Made by a program: the position numbers and the translations under genes | In this document: positions 1-13,300 of the stretch, in pieces | Numbering within the stretch: the first letter of the stretch is position 1 | How the letters are laid out: the number at the start of each line of letters is the position of its first letter | Assembly: GCA_013397795.1 (NCBI GenBank) | Contig: VZTJ01001437.1 | Location: 593,851-657,850 of the forward strand | Reading direction: 5' to 3' | Length of the DNA: 64,000 nt | From: Orthonyx spaldingii | Lineage: Eukaryota > Chordata > Aves > Passeriformes > Orthonychidae | Notes under the pieces: model-generated | Database searches by the model: none | What the model was told of the DNA's origin: nothing | The model's input: only the letters and a program-made list of their open reading frames with translations

Positions 1-67
1 AAATATATGTATGCCATGAGTAAATTGCACCCTCTGCTGTCATTACAAGCCCAATGAACATCCTTAC

Positions 68-172
68 CAAGAGAGCACCATATAAGATGTATGAGATTAT
101 AGCTTCATCCAACCTTTGGCCACACTTCAGCAGGCCTTTGACAAGCTCCGTGACAGAACCTCCATTGCACAG
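68..172 (-). CDS. MYO3B: MYO3B exon: kinase helices D and E
   Basis: This 105-nt exon has 35 codons, phase 0 at both ends, with acceptor TTTGCAG (AG at 173-174) and donor GTAAGGA (61-67). It reads LCNGGSVTELVKG, then RLDEAIISYILYGALL, continuing straight from the LVLE of the preceding exon to give the class III myosin hinge LVLELCNGGSV. These are the substrate-side helices before the catalytic loop. The next exon, which should start near the GLQHLHN...HRDVKGNN catalytic loop, is off the left edge. Confidence 0.95.
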
Positions 173-3100
173 CTGCAAAGGGGGGAGTTGTGAGGAGGGC
201 AAAAAAGCAAGACAAGTCCTCAGTTACTCAGTATACTTATTTAGGCTACCATGCAAAACTGTGCTACAACACAAGTCTGGGAAAAACAGAACTCATTTTA
301 TTAGTGATGCTAATAATAAATCACAGCAGCCTGAGTGAGGGAAGTGAAAATTGAAAATTACTAAGTGCAATTTATAGAATGCAACTAAAAAGATAAAAAT
401 ATTATGAACAGGACTGCATTTCAGTGTTAAAAGAGGATTTATAAATCCAGTTTACATTATTTGAGTATTTTCACAACAATACATGCATTGTCTTTTTGAA
501 AAAATCCTTTTGTGCAAAAGCCAGACAAAAGATTTACGCTCTTGATAACTGAGAAGCAACAAATTAGTAATTTTAAACTTTCACTCCATCAATGCACTTG
601 ATGGCAGGCAATATAAGAGACAGAAGCCATATTTCTATACTCAGATTTGATGCCATGTGCTGTCAAAAACAGAGAATCATGCTAATCCAGAAAAGCAGCT
701 TCTTGCAAACATTTTCTCCTAATGGCTGCTAAATATCAAAAGAGGAGAAAAAGTAAAATTAGAATCTTTGTAAATATGCTGTCATCCACACCTTAAGTTT
801 ACTGTCCATGCCATTCTAAGCAAGTATTGATACCTATCCTTTATCCTCTCTTTTCTTTTATTACCTTGATATTCACAATTGTTTGACACACACAAACAAC
901 AAAAAAAAAAAAAAAAAGAAGAGAGAGAGAGAGAGAGATAATTGACTGCCTTTCTTTCACTGAGTTTTCTTCTCTGTGCCTGTTTTTGTGGCCAGCACCC
1001 TTACCAATGCTTCTGCCAAAGAACCACATGTATTTCAACACAAGTTCATTTTACATTATCAGTTTAAAATACCACAGCAGAAATCAAGAGGATAGTACAA
1101 AGTTATATAAACTCTTTAGATTTGCATCTTTCAAACAGCTTTTATGAACTGTGTATCAGTTCAACCACTAATTTCTGTTATACGCTAATATTTTCCTTAA
1201 GCTATTACTAACTTTCCCTTGTATCAAAAAAATTTCACTAGACTAAAAGTTTTCGTTCGTGGAAAGGACCTTGAAGCAAAATTTCATAACTTAAAACATT
1301 GATAAGTTCTGTAGGAATTTGACTATTTTTTAATTCGTTAGTAGGGAATTTTTTCTTATCTTTAATAAATTTGTGGGAGCATTCAGGTCAATATCAACCT
1401 TCAAATGTATTTACATGAAAGTGCATGTTTTTCTTTCCATGGGTAACCATTTGCTGACAAGTCATTAAGTCAAAGTTTTCTTTTTATTGCTTTCATTGCG
1501 TTAAATGTTTTGTTTAGACAGACAATACGAAACTTATCTCTAGCCCGCAAATAAAATATATAAAAGTTTGCCCTAACTTCAAAAAAACCCCAAGCTGGTT
1601 GTGACTGAAAAATAATACAGACTGACAGCTGTTTGGTAGGACATGTTAAATGAATGACTGACTAAACAATATATCCCACAAACACTACTGCAGCTGTCTG
1701 TGACACTAGTCTTGACACTCAGCAAAGAGCTAGAACAAAATGAATTTGAAAACTTCATTACCACTTCACACCTAATGGTAATACTTTAAAAGGTGGACAG
1801 ATGCACATTTAAGTGGAAAAGTAGAGAAGTTTGCTTTACAGTTGTCCAAGACTTGCAGCATCATAAAAATACTTAAGGTGTCCACTGCTGCCACCCTTCC
1901 TCATCACAAGCATTTATCAAAGTAAGGTCCTGCTTGTAGTGAGCAAACATGGCAAAACTGTGCCTAAAGGAAAAAATCCACCTTTTTATTACAAATTTTG
2001 GAAGTCCCACATCACATGAACGTATTTCATCAAAGACTCAGGGATCAAAGTCTGAATACTTTGTATACTCCCTTTAACTGAAAATGTGTCATTAATTGAT
2101 AATATCACAAGATACTGCTGTGCATGCATAAATCTGCTGTAAATTCCAAGGCAAGGAATAGTTTGGGTTGTCTGGTAAATTTTTCCATATAAGGAAAATA
2201 CTTTTTTTTATAATGTCAAAAATTTCTTCCAGACTTTGGATTATGTGCACCAAAAACCACCTGAAATGCACATACTTAATTGATAAAGTTTACACACACA
2301 ACTTGCTCAAATTCTACATTCCATTTTATTACATAGAGTATATGATGATTTTGCTCTATAAAATTCTGTCACTTGGCACTTGATAGATCTTTAGAGACAA
2401 GACTCTTTTATTAAAAAAGAAAACACATAGCAAACCAAGCCCAAACTCAACACAAAGCAAGCATGCATACAAAAAAACCAACTCCAAATCAAAAATACTA
2501 AGGTCTGTTTTTAACAGTTACTCACATTTAAGAGAAAACACATCCAAAAGTTTTCATTCCAGCTACATACTGCTCCAGTACATAGAAGTTAGATGGTTTG
2601 TTGGCATTCCACAACTTGTAGTGGAAATAAATATTCCCTATTCTGATTCTAGTCATCATTCAAGAACAGGGAGTGGAATTTCTAAAACAATCAATAATTA
2701 AAAAGTGAATCCTAGCTTTTACCAATCTAGTTATGAGAGAAAGGTAGGTTTGAATGGTTTGTTACTGCTCCTCAGAGCAGTAACTGCTTGTGCAGAGTTC
2801 TGTATCAATTAAGCCTAGAAATTCTCATTTTACAACCACCTTTGGCAGTCACTTAACTGGAAACAAGACCACCAAAATACATTTGACATTGTAAGAATAC
2901 CGACTGCCACTGAACAAGAAGAGTTAATAGAAGGCAGTTTGTGTCTAGATTTCCAACAACAACCAGCCCCTCGTTTAAAATTACAATAAAACAGAACTTT
3001 TCCATTACACTTTCTCTGTTCACTTTTGCAGTAGGCAGCTTATTTGTTAACTACCCTCCCATGTCACTACTTCACCATCTTTTGCATTCCCCTCAATTGC

Positions 3101-3389
3101 CTGAGTCCCCCAAAAGTTTAGATAAATATCTTTTCTAATGTTTCCTCTAACAAGAAAAAAGAAAGGATCTGCTTGTTTTGGAGGCAGAATGTAGCAATTC
3201 AAACATAAATTAAATGCAAGACCATTCCCTATTAAACAAATTTTTTAGTTTGGATGTGATTTTCAATAGTAGGCTACCACACATCATCTATCAGAAAATT
3301 ATGAAAGCCTGTGACTCTTTCAGCAATAACAAACAAAAACCCAACCAGACTTGCTAAGGTAAGGTGTAATATCATCAAAACATTTTTAC
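173..3389 (-). other. MYO3B: MYO3B intron
   Basis: No additional exon is visible in this 3.2 kb AT-rich intron. It holds an A-run followed by a (GA)n microsatellite at 901-938 and otherwise unremarkable sequence. Short open frames on both strands have no recognisable similarity to any protein I know. Confidence 0.85.
901..938. repeat. Poly(A) plus (GA)n microsatellite
   Basis: A run of 17 A is followed by GAA and nine GA dinucleotides. This is purine-only on the plus strand and so pyrimidine-only in the MYO3B transcript. Confidence 0.9.
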
Positions 3390-3524
3390 CTCAAGTACTA
3401 GCCAGAGCTGTCCTCCCACATATTGATCTGCTTTGTAAAACATCCCATAAAATCTAACAACATTAGGATGATTGGGAAGAAACTGCAAAATATTATATTC
3501 AGCTTCAATTTCTTCATCTACATC
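3390..3524 (-). CDS. MYO3B: MYO3B exon: kinase helix C to hinge
   Basis: This 135-nt exon has exactly 45 codons, phase 0 at both ends. The acceptor AG is at 3525-3526 and the donor GTAAAA follows 3390. It begins DVDEEIEAEYNIL, the helix-C region whose glutamate pairs with the catalytic lysine in the previous exon, continues through LPNHPNVVRFYGMFYKAD, and ends GGQLWLVLE at the start of the hinge. The match to human MYO3B (NHPNVVKFYGMFYKAD, from memory) is nearly residue for residue and distinguishes it from MYO3A, which has FYGIYFKKD here. It falls outside long open frames because of its size. Confidence 0.96.
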
Positions 3525-4974
3525 CTAAATAAAAAACACAAACATACAGAACATATAAAGACAGTGACTCCCAATAAAGCAAGAACAAACTCTCATGGAT
3601 AAAAAGAATGATTTTTAATTAGTTTGTACTTTTAAACAGTTTTATGTTAATGCAGCTGAAACGACACTATACCGGACATTCAATGCACACAGAATTGCAC
3701 CACTTGTGCTCTTCTTACATACAAAAAAGTGAAGCCTGTGTAAATCAAGCAGTTGTTCTTCAAGAATTCTTTCAGTGCATGACATACTTAACAAGAAAAT
3801 AAAAAATTATACTTAACTCTGCTCAGTTGTCTAAGCAAGAAATTTACACGTGTATGACTCTTAACCTGTTTTAAATCATGCATGTTTTTAACATGCGAGC
3901 TAAATGTAAATACATGAACCTCTGACTTATTTTTTATGTGGTCATCAGATAGGACTAAACGGAGAACAATTTCATAAAACTTCAAAGGGGCCATCAATAA
4001 AACCAAATATATTCTTATGACAAAAGACATACACCAGAAACAATGAAAGAGACATAAAACTACCATCCATGAAATAAGAAAAGGTTACTAGGTATTTGTT
4101 AATGAAAGAATTCTGTGACAATTACAAAACACTGTTTATAGCAGCACACAGGTCACAACTCAGAACAGTGCTTAATAGCTGAAACTTTCCTCATTTCACC
4201 ACAGACTTGACTATTAGAAAATTTAAGGTTGTGCCTTCCTCAGATTTATACAAGAGAAAACCATGATGAATTTCAGTAGTGGGTGATGTCAGAAAAATAA
4301 CATTTTTAGTAAATATTTTAGCCCAGCTGTCATGATCAAACTCCAGCTTGATCCAGCCTGAACAGCTACCAGTCAAATTTTCCGTTGAAAACTAGGGCCT
4401 TGGTTCTCATGGGAAGCTAGGCATTTAATACCCACTAAAACCAGAGCTGGCACAGAAATACTTCTGAGGATCTGGGATGTGCTCTTCTCTTTTTATCTTA
4501 ACTCACACTTATTGCCTCACACTATTATCTGCTTATAAAAGGTGACTCGAAAATATCCTAAAGTTCCCAGTGTTTCCATGACGGGGAAAAGTAATTCTTT
4601 TAGGGAGTACACAGAATAAAACAAGAACATTAAGGTTAACAGCATCTTGTATCTTCCCTGCTACAGTAGGCCCTATGAGGAATGCCTCCGTGCCTTGTCA
4701 TAATTTGCATGCTCCAAGCAAAGATAACTAAATTTGTAGCAGAAGAATTACACAGACCTAAAATAGAAACTAGGCAAATGCTGTCCACAAATAAGATAAT
4801 GAAATTCTAAACTGTGTCGTTCAGTTGCTGGTACTAAATTCCTTCTGTTAATGCATTCTGTTAAAACTGTTCCGTCCTGGATGTTCTCAATATCTTACAC
4901 ATTCGATTTACATTTCACCTCTGAGAATTCTTTTAAATTAACATTGAAGTTACAGTTTAATATTTTTTACTTAC
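3525..4974 (-). other. MYO3B: MYO3B intron
   Basis: A 1.45 kb intron between the glycine-loop exon and the helix-C exon. GT-AG boundaries are present on the minus strand (GTAAGT at 4969-4974, AG at 3525-3526). No repeat or embedded exon recognised. Confidence 0.9.
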
Positions 4975-5158
4975 ACTGACAGGATCCAGAATCTTTACTG
5001 CTGCCAAGCTTCCATCTTTCTTATTAGCAACCTTATAGACTTTACCATAAGTGCCTTTCCCAATAGTCTCTATAATTTCCCAGGTATCTGAGGGATCGGC
5101 TAATGATTCTAGTCCAATCATACTGGAATTATATTGAAACAATCCATACAATGGCTTC
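4975..5158 (-). CDS. MYO3B: MYO3B exon: kinase N-lobe with glycine-rich loop and catalytic lysine
   Basis: The 184-nt exon is one base plus 61 codons. The acceptor is a clean pyrimidine tract ending TTTTCCAG at 5159-5160. The donor after CCTGTCAGT is GTAAGT (4969-4974). It encodes, in order, KPLYGLFQYN, the MYO3B-like linker GLESLADPSDTWEI, the ATP-binding loop IGKGTYGKVYKV (GxGxxG) and the AAVKIL strand whose lysine should contact ATP. The first base G must complete a codon begun in an upstream exon; AT|G would give a start Met directly before KPLYG, matching the human MK-LYGLF start. If the upstream exon is non-coding, translation could instead begin at the internal ATG at 5119-5121, which has A at -3. 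An open frame continuing upstream of 5158 is intron read-through. Confidence 0.95.
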
Positions 5159-5940
5159 CTGGAAAATAAAGCAGACATAGATACAGTGGGAAGCCCTAAG
5201 TAACTCTGTACTAGAGAAGTCATCTTATGATAAAGAAATAAAATATTGCCCTAATTTAAGAGGCAATACAGACAGAATCACAAACGAGGACCAGACAGAA
5301 ATGTAAGATCACTCAATGGAAAGAATGGAAAGAAAACTCTGGAGATCACTTCTCTTTCCTTACTTTAGTGTATTATTTGATTCAAACATTGCCCCATATG
5401 CAGCACCATTCTAAGCACATCTAAACACAAGTTCTGGCAAAATCTACCCTCCCCACTACTGCACATTCTTTTAATGGACATTTTACACAAATGAATTAAC
5501 ACAGCTCATGAAATTTCTGGAGCTTTAAAAAGCCATATCAGGGTTTTTACATAAATTTGTGTAATGCTCCCTAGAGATTGGCAGACAGGTATTCAGTAGG
5601 TATAGCCTCGTTATATCTCATATATATATACAACAGGGCTACATATAACTAACAGAACTTAAGACTGGGATGGCTGGTATCAAAAAATACAAGACAACTT
5701 GAAAATAGACAACAGGTACATCACTGGGGTGATCCATCACTGTTGAGACGTTTCTCAACAATTGCACTTGTCTCTCTCTCTGTATGCCAGTCAGAGTGTG
5801 TAAGGGTCTGTTACACTGGCTGAACACTCCCAGAAGATCTCCAGGTCTGGGGACTTGTTTCCCCAAACACTCCTGAGTGGATCCTGCAGCAAAATAGATC
5901 TCTGCAGCCTATGCAAAGGGCTCCTTCCCACCCTAGAATT

Positions 5941-5956
5941 ACATACATGGTGAGTT
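5941..5956 (-). other. MYO3B: Candidate split-ATG end of an upstream MYO3B exon (speculative)
   Basis: On the minus strand the sequence reads CTCACCAT|GTATGT. If the exon ended at 5947 and spliced to 5158, the junction would create CACCATGAAGCC: a good Kozak start followed by KPLYGLF, just as human MYO3B begins MK-LYGLF. The implied intron is 788 bp. The donor is imperfect (T at -1, T at +4) and I cannot place the 5' end of such an exon, so this remains a guess. Other AT|GTAAGG sites on the minus strand near 13407 and 22588 have poorer start contexts. Confidence 0.22.
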
Positions 5957-8900
5957 CTGGTGATTAGGAAAATGACAATCTATTTTAGGATTTCATTTAA
6001 AGTACCTAGAAGATACATCTTGTCCCTGATCTGGAATTACAGAAAGATGAAGTTTAAGATGGGATTAACTTAACCTTCCTATATTAATCATTAGTAGGGA
6101 AGCTCACTGGTTGATGGTTTCCCTAAGAAAGAAAATTATTTGCCCATTTGTTGGCTGTCAGTAAGTGTATTAACTATCTGTATGCTTAACCATGAGATAT
6201 AAAGTTCAAGTGTGTCCGATCATAAGAGTGTGATTGTGATAAAAGCAATTGAAGACAACACCATCACTGACTGCAAAAGTTCCTGATTTTTGGAGATGGA
6301 TCAACAAGCACCTAAAACATACACTTAAACTTTAAGGTTTGAGCCATTTCTTTCTAAACATAGCTGATATCCACAAATCTGCCTGAAAGAATTTTAAAAA
6401 CTTGCTGTCTTACCTCTTCACCATTTCTAGGATCAGCAACTACTAGAGAAAACCTCTATTTCCCTTCTTGGTAAAACTGTATTTGCACCAAAGCTGGTAC
6501 TACATAATGTATGAAATTGCTTTGGTCTCTCCACCAAAAGAAGGCAAAGGAGGAAAAAAAAAGCGGGAGTCAATATCATTTATCTGTTATGGGCCAATAA
6601 TGTAAGTAATTAGGACAGTTTCTCCATAGTTGATCCAATACAGCATGCTGCAAATAAAGAACAGTATTCTGAACACATATACTTAGTACATCAACAGAGA
6701 AGCAGGTCAGCTGAAAGACTTCTCTGAAACCAGTGAACAGACTGTACTACATGCACTGAAACAGCAGCCACAGATATGGAGCTCCTGATAAGCCAACCTT
6801 AAAAACAAGGTTTGCTTGCAGGGTGGGGGTGGTGGAGAATACAAACACGGGAACAGTTGCACCTCTCAAAAAAACCCCAACACAACAATGTATTGAACAC
6901 ATGGTTTTAATGTTTTACGTGAAATGCTACAGACATTCATGTGAAAAGAAACAGGAGAATAGAGTGGAAATATCTTTGATACAACCTTACAAAGAAAACA
7001 AAGACATACTGATATTTAGTTCTCTATAACAACTACCCTATCACATAGATTTGCCAGAAAATGATGCATGGCACACTTTGTACCAACATAATATTATGAT
7101 GTATCCCTCCAAGCAGCTGTTGTGGATAAATACATCTTTCCTTGAAAAAAATAAAAAAATCTGATGTCATTGCCTGCTCTTGTTCTGAGTACTATAATCC
7201 TTAAAATGGTAATCCAAATTTCCAAAACACATTAACATTTCTTTATACCAGAAGACAATGCTGGCAAAATAAAATCTAATGCAAAATTTTTATAGATGGA
7301 GTCATGATGGAGGAATGAAGAAAATTTTTAGTGAGCATTTTTGGGCCTTGTGATAACATGGCAGCATTTAGAGATAGCATATTTATGCATTACGTGGAAT
7401 CAGATGTGAAATATGTACCATAAACCTCTTCTGTTTAAACTGAAACAGCCTCTTCTTGAACTCAAGCAACACCTATCTAAATGAGGTTCTATACCTGTCA
7501 TCAGTAAAAGTGCCTTTTGCCTCTATGACATTATTGCATTCCTACAATAGAAGTGAGTATTTTACCGGACAAAAAAAAATCAAAAGAACAGTATTTGCTA
7601 TTCTCTTCAATAAGATAAAATCTGAATTCAAAAAACCTTAAACCACCACAAAATGTAAACATTTTGAGGAAAGGCTGAAGTTGTAAAGTGAGTTTGTGCT
7701 TTTCTTTTTCTGTTTTCCTGATTTGTTGAGCTTATTGAGAAAATAAAACATCCTCATTTTAACAAAGGCTGCCATTCACTTTTTATTTATACAGTGAAAA
7801 GTTATGTATGAACACAACCACTTTGGCAACAATCACACATTCAGATCTTAGCACTAAAATACTGCAGCTGAAATTTATTTAGGAAGAAATTTCTCCTTTT
7901 AGTCCCCCCATATCAGGCCTCACACATCTCTGGGCTTTGAAATGATGTACAGAGAGTGGCTTCTAGCTGTAAAAAACTTAGCAACACCGTCCCCAGAGGA
8001 ATCCTCAGCATATTAGAGACCTACCAATTACAAGTATTTCTGCCATCAGTTGGAGAAAACTTCTGAGTGGTTAAATCTGTTCCTTGTAGGCAAACAAAAT
8101 AGCCCACACCAGATGCTGAAAAATTACACTTTGGCAATTAACTCTACTGGATAGGGAACATATTACACAAAGCTATTTGGGACTGCACATGTTGATGTAA
8201 TTTGAGGCATGACTATATGCCATCAACAAGCCCCTAGCACTCTACCCTGTTTTGCATAGTTGGGAAAAGACAGAACGAAAGCACAAGTAAGGACAACATG
8301 ATGGAGTCTAGTCAAGCTGCTCTGAGGCTGGAATAGGGACAAACAGCATGATTTTTTTCTTTTAAGCAGACATAATAACTTAAAATAAATCTTGAAAAAG
8401 TTGAGCAACCAAGACAAACAACAGGGTAAGACAAATATTTATTAACAGGCTTCAGCCACTGACACTTTCTTTCTTCTATCCATGAAAAAAAGATATTCAC
8501 CATCAAAGTAAATTTCGTGATTCTCTCATGACACCTGACTTCTTCTATTTTGTAAACCTTTACCATCAGAACAAATTAAATCAGTCCAGGCATGACAGAC
8601 TAACTTAAATGGTAGCCATACAAATGTGCAAGGAACATTTTTCTACTTTAAAAGAAAATATTTCTCTCTAAGATCAACATTAGAATCAACGACTGCATAT
8701 TACCATTCCTGAACAATATCCCCATGATAAACAGACCACATGTATTATGCATATAAGATATAAGATACCATAAAAGATCTATAGGTTACGGACAGTGCAC
8801 AAACCAATTTTCCATTTGTGAACCATAGCCTTTCAATTTTATTCCATGGCTCTAAACAGCCTCAGAAAAGCCACCTGGAAAAATACCTGGTGTCCCAGAA

Positions 8901-10308
8901 GTTCTACTGTGATATTCACCTAGGTTGTGAAAACAAAACAAAAAAATCCAAACTCTATATAAAACATGCAGATTTTGTGAATGAAATAATTACATCTGGA
9001 ATAAAACCAGCAACTTTTTCTCACGAATTTATTATCACAGCTCTCTTTCTCAAAAACTATAGGAACAAAAGGGACTTGTAAGTCAGAGAAATAGCTTTAC
9101 AATAGTTTTACTTTCACTACCACTTCACTCACAACAGTGATTCTCTTCTGCATTTCAACATACACCCTCTTCTAGCTTACAGCAAGATGGATCATCTGTA
9201 GAGATTTTAGCATTAGAGCCTCACTTCAGCCGGGTGCTTTCTAACAATCGTGATACACAGTACTGGACACTTTTCAGTTCTCTTATAGCTGGTAGGGACA
9301 TGATAGCAATACCAGCCAATACTAGTGAAAGTAGTGAAAATAGATTCCATACAAATAATTCATGGACAGGGCTCCTTTTTTGCATTGTTCCATTTGTCTT
9401 AGCCCGCTTGCCTCTCTCATGAAACAGCTGCACTTCTGGCATTTACAAATACTGTGGACGAGTAAGAGTGACATATTCAAAAGTAAATTATTTCACTATT
9501 TATAGGGAACTCAGTATTGGTCCCACACTAGATTATAACTCCTTGATAGAAGAAATCAGAAGGTAAAGTTGACATTATCAGCTATGGCCTCACCTTGCCA
9601 TGACAGACCCTATTCTGCTGGCTAGTAGTGGCCACACACAGACAGCTACCTCAGAAGCAATTGTTAGAGGAATTAATGAACCAACAAAAGGCACAAGAAA
9701 ATCAATAGTCAGAACAGCTTCCTCTGCTACTCTCCTCCTGCTGTTTCTTACTGGCTAGATTAAAACAAAGAGGCTGTCAATATCTGGAAATGAAGCATAC
9801 AAAAAAAAAAATCTATCAAGACACCATCCTATAACTGTTCTCGGACTCAGAAAAGAGACTTCAGAATGTGCTGTGGATAGTTCTTTTTGGGATAAAAGTC
9901 AGTGATGGAAGAAGATGAAGGAGAAGGATAAAAGCATGTTCAAAAGCTATTATTGATGCTATACAACTTACAAACAAAAAAGGAATCATACTTGAGCTGA
10001 TCACATATTTTCACTAGGCAAACATAAGGGACAAAACAGGACAACCAGGAATAGAACTGCTGTTATTTATAGATGAAAGGTAGATCTCTGAGAACACTCC
10101 AGCTAAATTCAGTTCACAAAACAAATCTTGCTTGAATATACAAACCATGAAATCAACTTGGGGTGTTCAGAATTGGAAACAGAGAGGACACAAGCGGGAA
10201 ACATGTTCTCCCTTTCCACTTGTTCTAAGTTAAACTTTTAAAAGTTATTATTTGTGCTTACATATGTTCTGTTTGTCTACACAAAGTCCTTTAAATTCAG
10301 GAATGTGC

Positions 10309-10351
10309 TTTTTTTTTTTTTTTTTCTTTTGCTTCCTTTTCTTTTGCTTCC
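10309..10351. repeat. Pyrimidine tract with short duplication
   Basis: About 17 T residues are followed by two copies of TTTTCTTTTGCTTC-like sequence. It could be the tail of an old reverse-strand retroposed insertion, but no element body is recognisable next to it. Confidence 0.7.
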
Positions 10352-13300
10352 TAGGGATGGACTAGATACTCTAAGCTTTTGGACTTCCAGTATGAGCAAC
10401 AGGGCCAGAACTGAGTGATAACCAGTGGCAGTGGATTGGTCTGGATGCCAGCTCTGATGAAAGCACTGTGATTATTTGCTCCCTTGTCTTGTCTGTGCTT
10501 CCAGTTCATCACAGTATGCATCAAAACCACATTCCTAGTATCAACTATAATGAACTGACCACAAAACCAGTTACTGACATCATGGCACAGAAACCTAAAT
10601 GTCGCCTACTTCTCTAGAAATAAAGAGAACAAAGAACTTGATTTTTGAACACTTTAGTCAAATGATTAAAATTTCATGCCACCACTCCTAAAACAGTTGT
10701 GAACTGAAGGCACTTGGAAGAGCATAACCTTAACTCAGATTCTTGGATCAAATATTTGAATCTAAACCAGAAAATTCTCCTTTAATATCCTGGAAAATGT
10801 ATGGTAGGAAGGATGTATGTGCCTAGACCAGACAATCCAGTACATGTTTTCGTTTAGATTCACTGCATCATCATGTGTTGCATTACAGATGTTTGTAAGT
10901 AAACTCTTATTGGACCCTTATAAGAACAACATTAACCTTTGTCCAATTATGTTTGATGAATTTTGTATTGTCCATATGAATCAAACTCCTCGGGGTGAAT
11001 ACATCATCCTGATCAGCCAGTTCCATAAACAAACAGATCCAGGATGCATGAAGGCAAAGTACAGCTTGGCCTCTGACCAGCTCCCCTGCAGTCTTCTAAT
11101 TGGGTGTGCATGTGTCAGATCAGGAGGCACTGCTGACTCCACTGCTGAGTCACAGTTATTGTACTCCAGAACTATCTAGCACCTCATCCTGTGACTCCTA
11201 AGTAAGTGCCAGAACACTCTTGATGAACTTCCATCTTTCACAGGGTCCAGGTAACATTGCATCTTGGATCCTACATAACTGCATCTCCTATAGAAGTCAG
11301 ATTTCTTCTGCTTCCCAGAAATTAATTCTGAACTTGCTTCCCTCTTACCACAGACCCACAGCTTCATGTCATCTGCATGTGAATACAACAGTCACACCAG
11401 TTTGCTTCACCTCAAGACATTTTCTAGATGAATGGTACTTGCAAGCACTGTAGTACTGGTCTTAAACAGATCTGCTTAACATGCACAGAATGGGGTCATG
11501 CACTTTAAGATAAATCAAACACTGCCTCAATCTACTGCAGAACCAAGAACAGAACAAGCGAGGACTGGAATTTTCTAGAGTAGGAAGGTCTTAAAGGTGA
11601 GGGTAAAGTCTGGTCACTCCATCTTTTTTACTGTAAATATTCCTTAATACTTCAGAAAGTTTCTTGGGTGCTTTGATTCTTCTATCTAATTTTCACTGAT
11701 GTCAATGGTATTATATTAACAATCCAATCTCCTTCTGTTAGAATTAACCAATCCCATTCATTTCCATAGAATTTTATAGATAGAATATGTTTTATTCTGG
11801 TCTCCATAGTTGAATTTCTTTAATTGAATATGCACAACAGCTGAAATCTTACTGGAATGAAAAGATTTGTAAACAGGAATTCACAAAACTAAGAAAGCTA
11901 AAAAGCAACTTGTTTGATGAAGTCACACTAATGAATTTGATCAATCTGCATCTTTTACCCAAGATACCATCATGATAACTTAGATTCTTTCTTTTCTCTG
12001 ATATCTCGAAAAGTATCTGCAGTAGCTGGCACTGTTAGCATACAGATAAAACAACCAAACCAGAACGTATCAAGAACAAAATTCAACCTATACCACCCCT
12101 CAGAGGGGACTGTGTTTATGGTTGATTCCTCTAGCCTGACAAAGATTTTTATGAAAACTGTAGGACTGTCTTTATTTGGGGGACTTCTACTTCTCTGTCA
12201 ACTCCGGATACAATCTTCTGTATGAAAGGATTTTCTTACACAACTTCAAGACTGTTTTATTAAGGTTCAACATAAATATCTTAACATCACTGTTGACGTT
12301 GAAAGTTAAGCAAAAAAATGGTCAAAGCAGATGCAGACTGCATAATTCACAGAGATGACTAGTGCAGCAAATCTGCACTTCTTGCCAATATGCAAAAAAA
12401 TATATTTCTTTTGCTTTCACTAAATTATAAAAATGTATTATTAATGGAAAATGACACAAGGTTTTCAGGTAGGCATGGTGTATTTCAGAAACTAACTGGG
12501 ACTAACGCAGAAAATTGTATTCAGTAATGAAAGACTGACTATTTTGCTGAGAATCAAATTATTGCAAAACATCACTTGCTGCACATGGTAAACCAAGTAT
12601 TTTTGAGAGTCATCTTATCCTATGAGGTAAAGAGCACCTTGCTACTAAAACAGAAATCAACAAAACTTCTATTGAAGTTTTGTGTACCACTGAAAATAAA
12701 GCCCCTGATCATTCAAATGGAGCTATAATACATTTCATTTATTTGACTGCTAATTAATCAGTTCCATATCTTCAACTCTAAGAACCAAATGCTGAATAAA
12801 ATTATGTACCTAGTCAGTTACCATGATTAATTATTAAATTAGTTAAACATTATTAAGCAGAAATTATTTTCCAAGACCAGATCTAAATATCTGAAAGTCA
12901 GTTAAGAAGAACAACTCAAACAATAGGTTCTGATCAGTGACATTCTTACTGCACAAATGCTATTTATGTTAGCTATTTAAATAGAATTCCAACAAGCAAC
13001 ATACACTAAACCAGTTACAAACGACTAACAGCTAACACATCAGTTTCACCTCAGGCTGTGAACTCAGCACTAAAGTGAAGCTTATAATCCCATGAGCCCA
13101 CTCAGTTATAAACTGCAGGTGGCAAATCAGGTGACTACCAGGTACACTCCCCATGTGTGAAAAATCAATACCTGAGAGGGTTTTCTCTGCCTCCTTTGGT
13201 AGCAATTTAACAGGGGAAACAAAATGCATGTGTTAGTGCTAAAATGGAAGGATGAAGGGCTGCAACAGAATGACGACTGACAGACCAAAACCGGGCTCTT

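Larger units (their letters stand above)
1..5158 (-). other. MYO3B: MYO3B gene, 5' coding part (partial, runs off left edge)
   Basis: Three minus-strand exons (4975-5158, 3390-3524, 68-172) join in phase 0 into about 141 residues of a STE20-like kinase domain. Known family: class III myosins carry an N-terminal kinase fused to a myosin motor and act at the tips of actin protrusions such as hair-cell stereocilia and photoreceptor calycal processes. The N-terminal stretch KPLYGLFQYN and the segment GLESLADPSDTWEI resemble MYO3B (human begins MKHLYGLF, from memory) rather than MYO3A, which starts differently. The catalytic loop, the rest of the kinase, the motor and the IQ/tail regions lie to the left of position 1. 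Introns inside the window are 3217 and 1450 bp. The transcription start is not settled; see the CpG island at 32.4-33.0 kb and the split-ATG candidate at 5947. Confidence 0.93.

Noticed and set aside
4957..5223. The 88-codon open frame starting MTSLVQSY as the MYO3B N-terminus
   Set aside because: Its first part lies upstream of a clean TTTTCCAG acceptor and its last residues run past a GTAAGT donor. Only 4975-5158 is exon.
10817..11179. 120-codon plus-strand frame
   Set aside because: No recognisable domain, no splice context, and length is within chance for 64 kb searched in six frames.
12720..12860. Cluster of TAATTA/ATTAAT words resembling homeodomain sites
   Set aside because: Such words are expected by chance in sequence this AT-rich. 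No flanking conservation can be judged.
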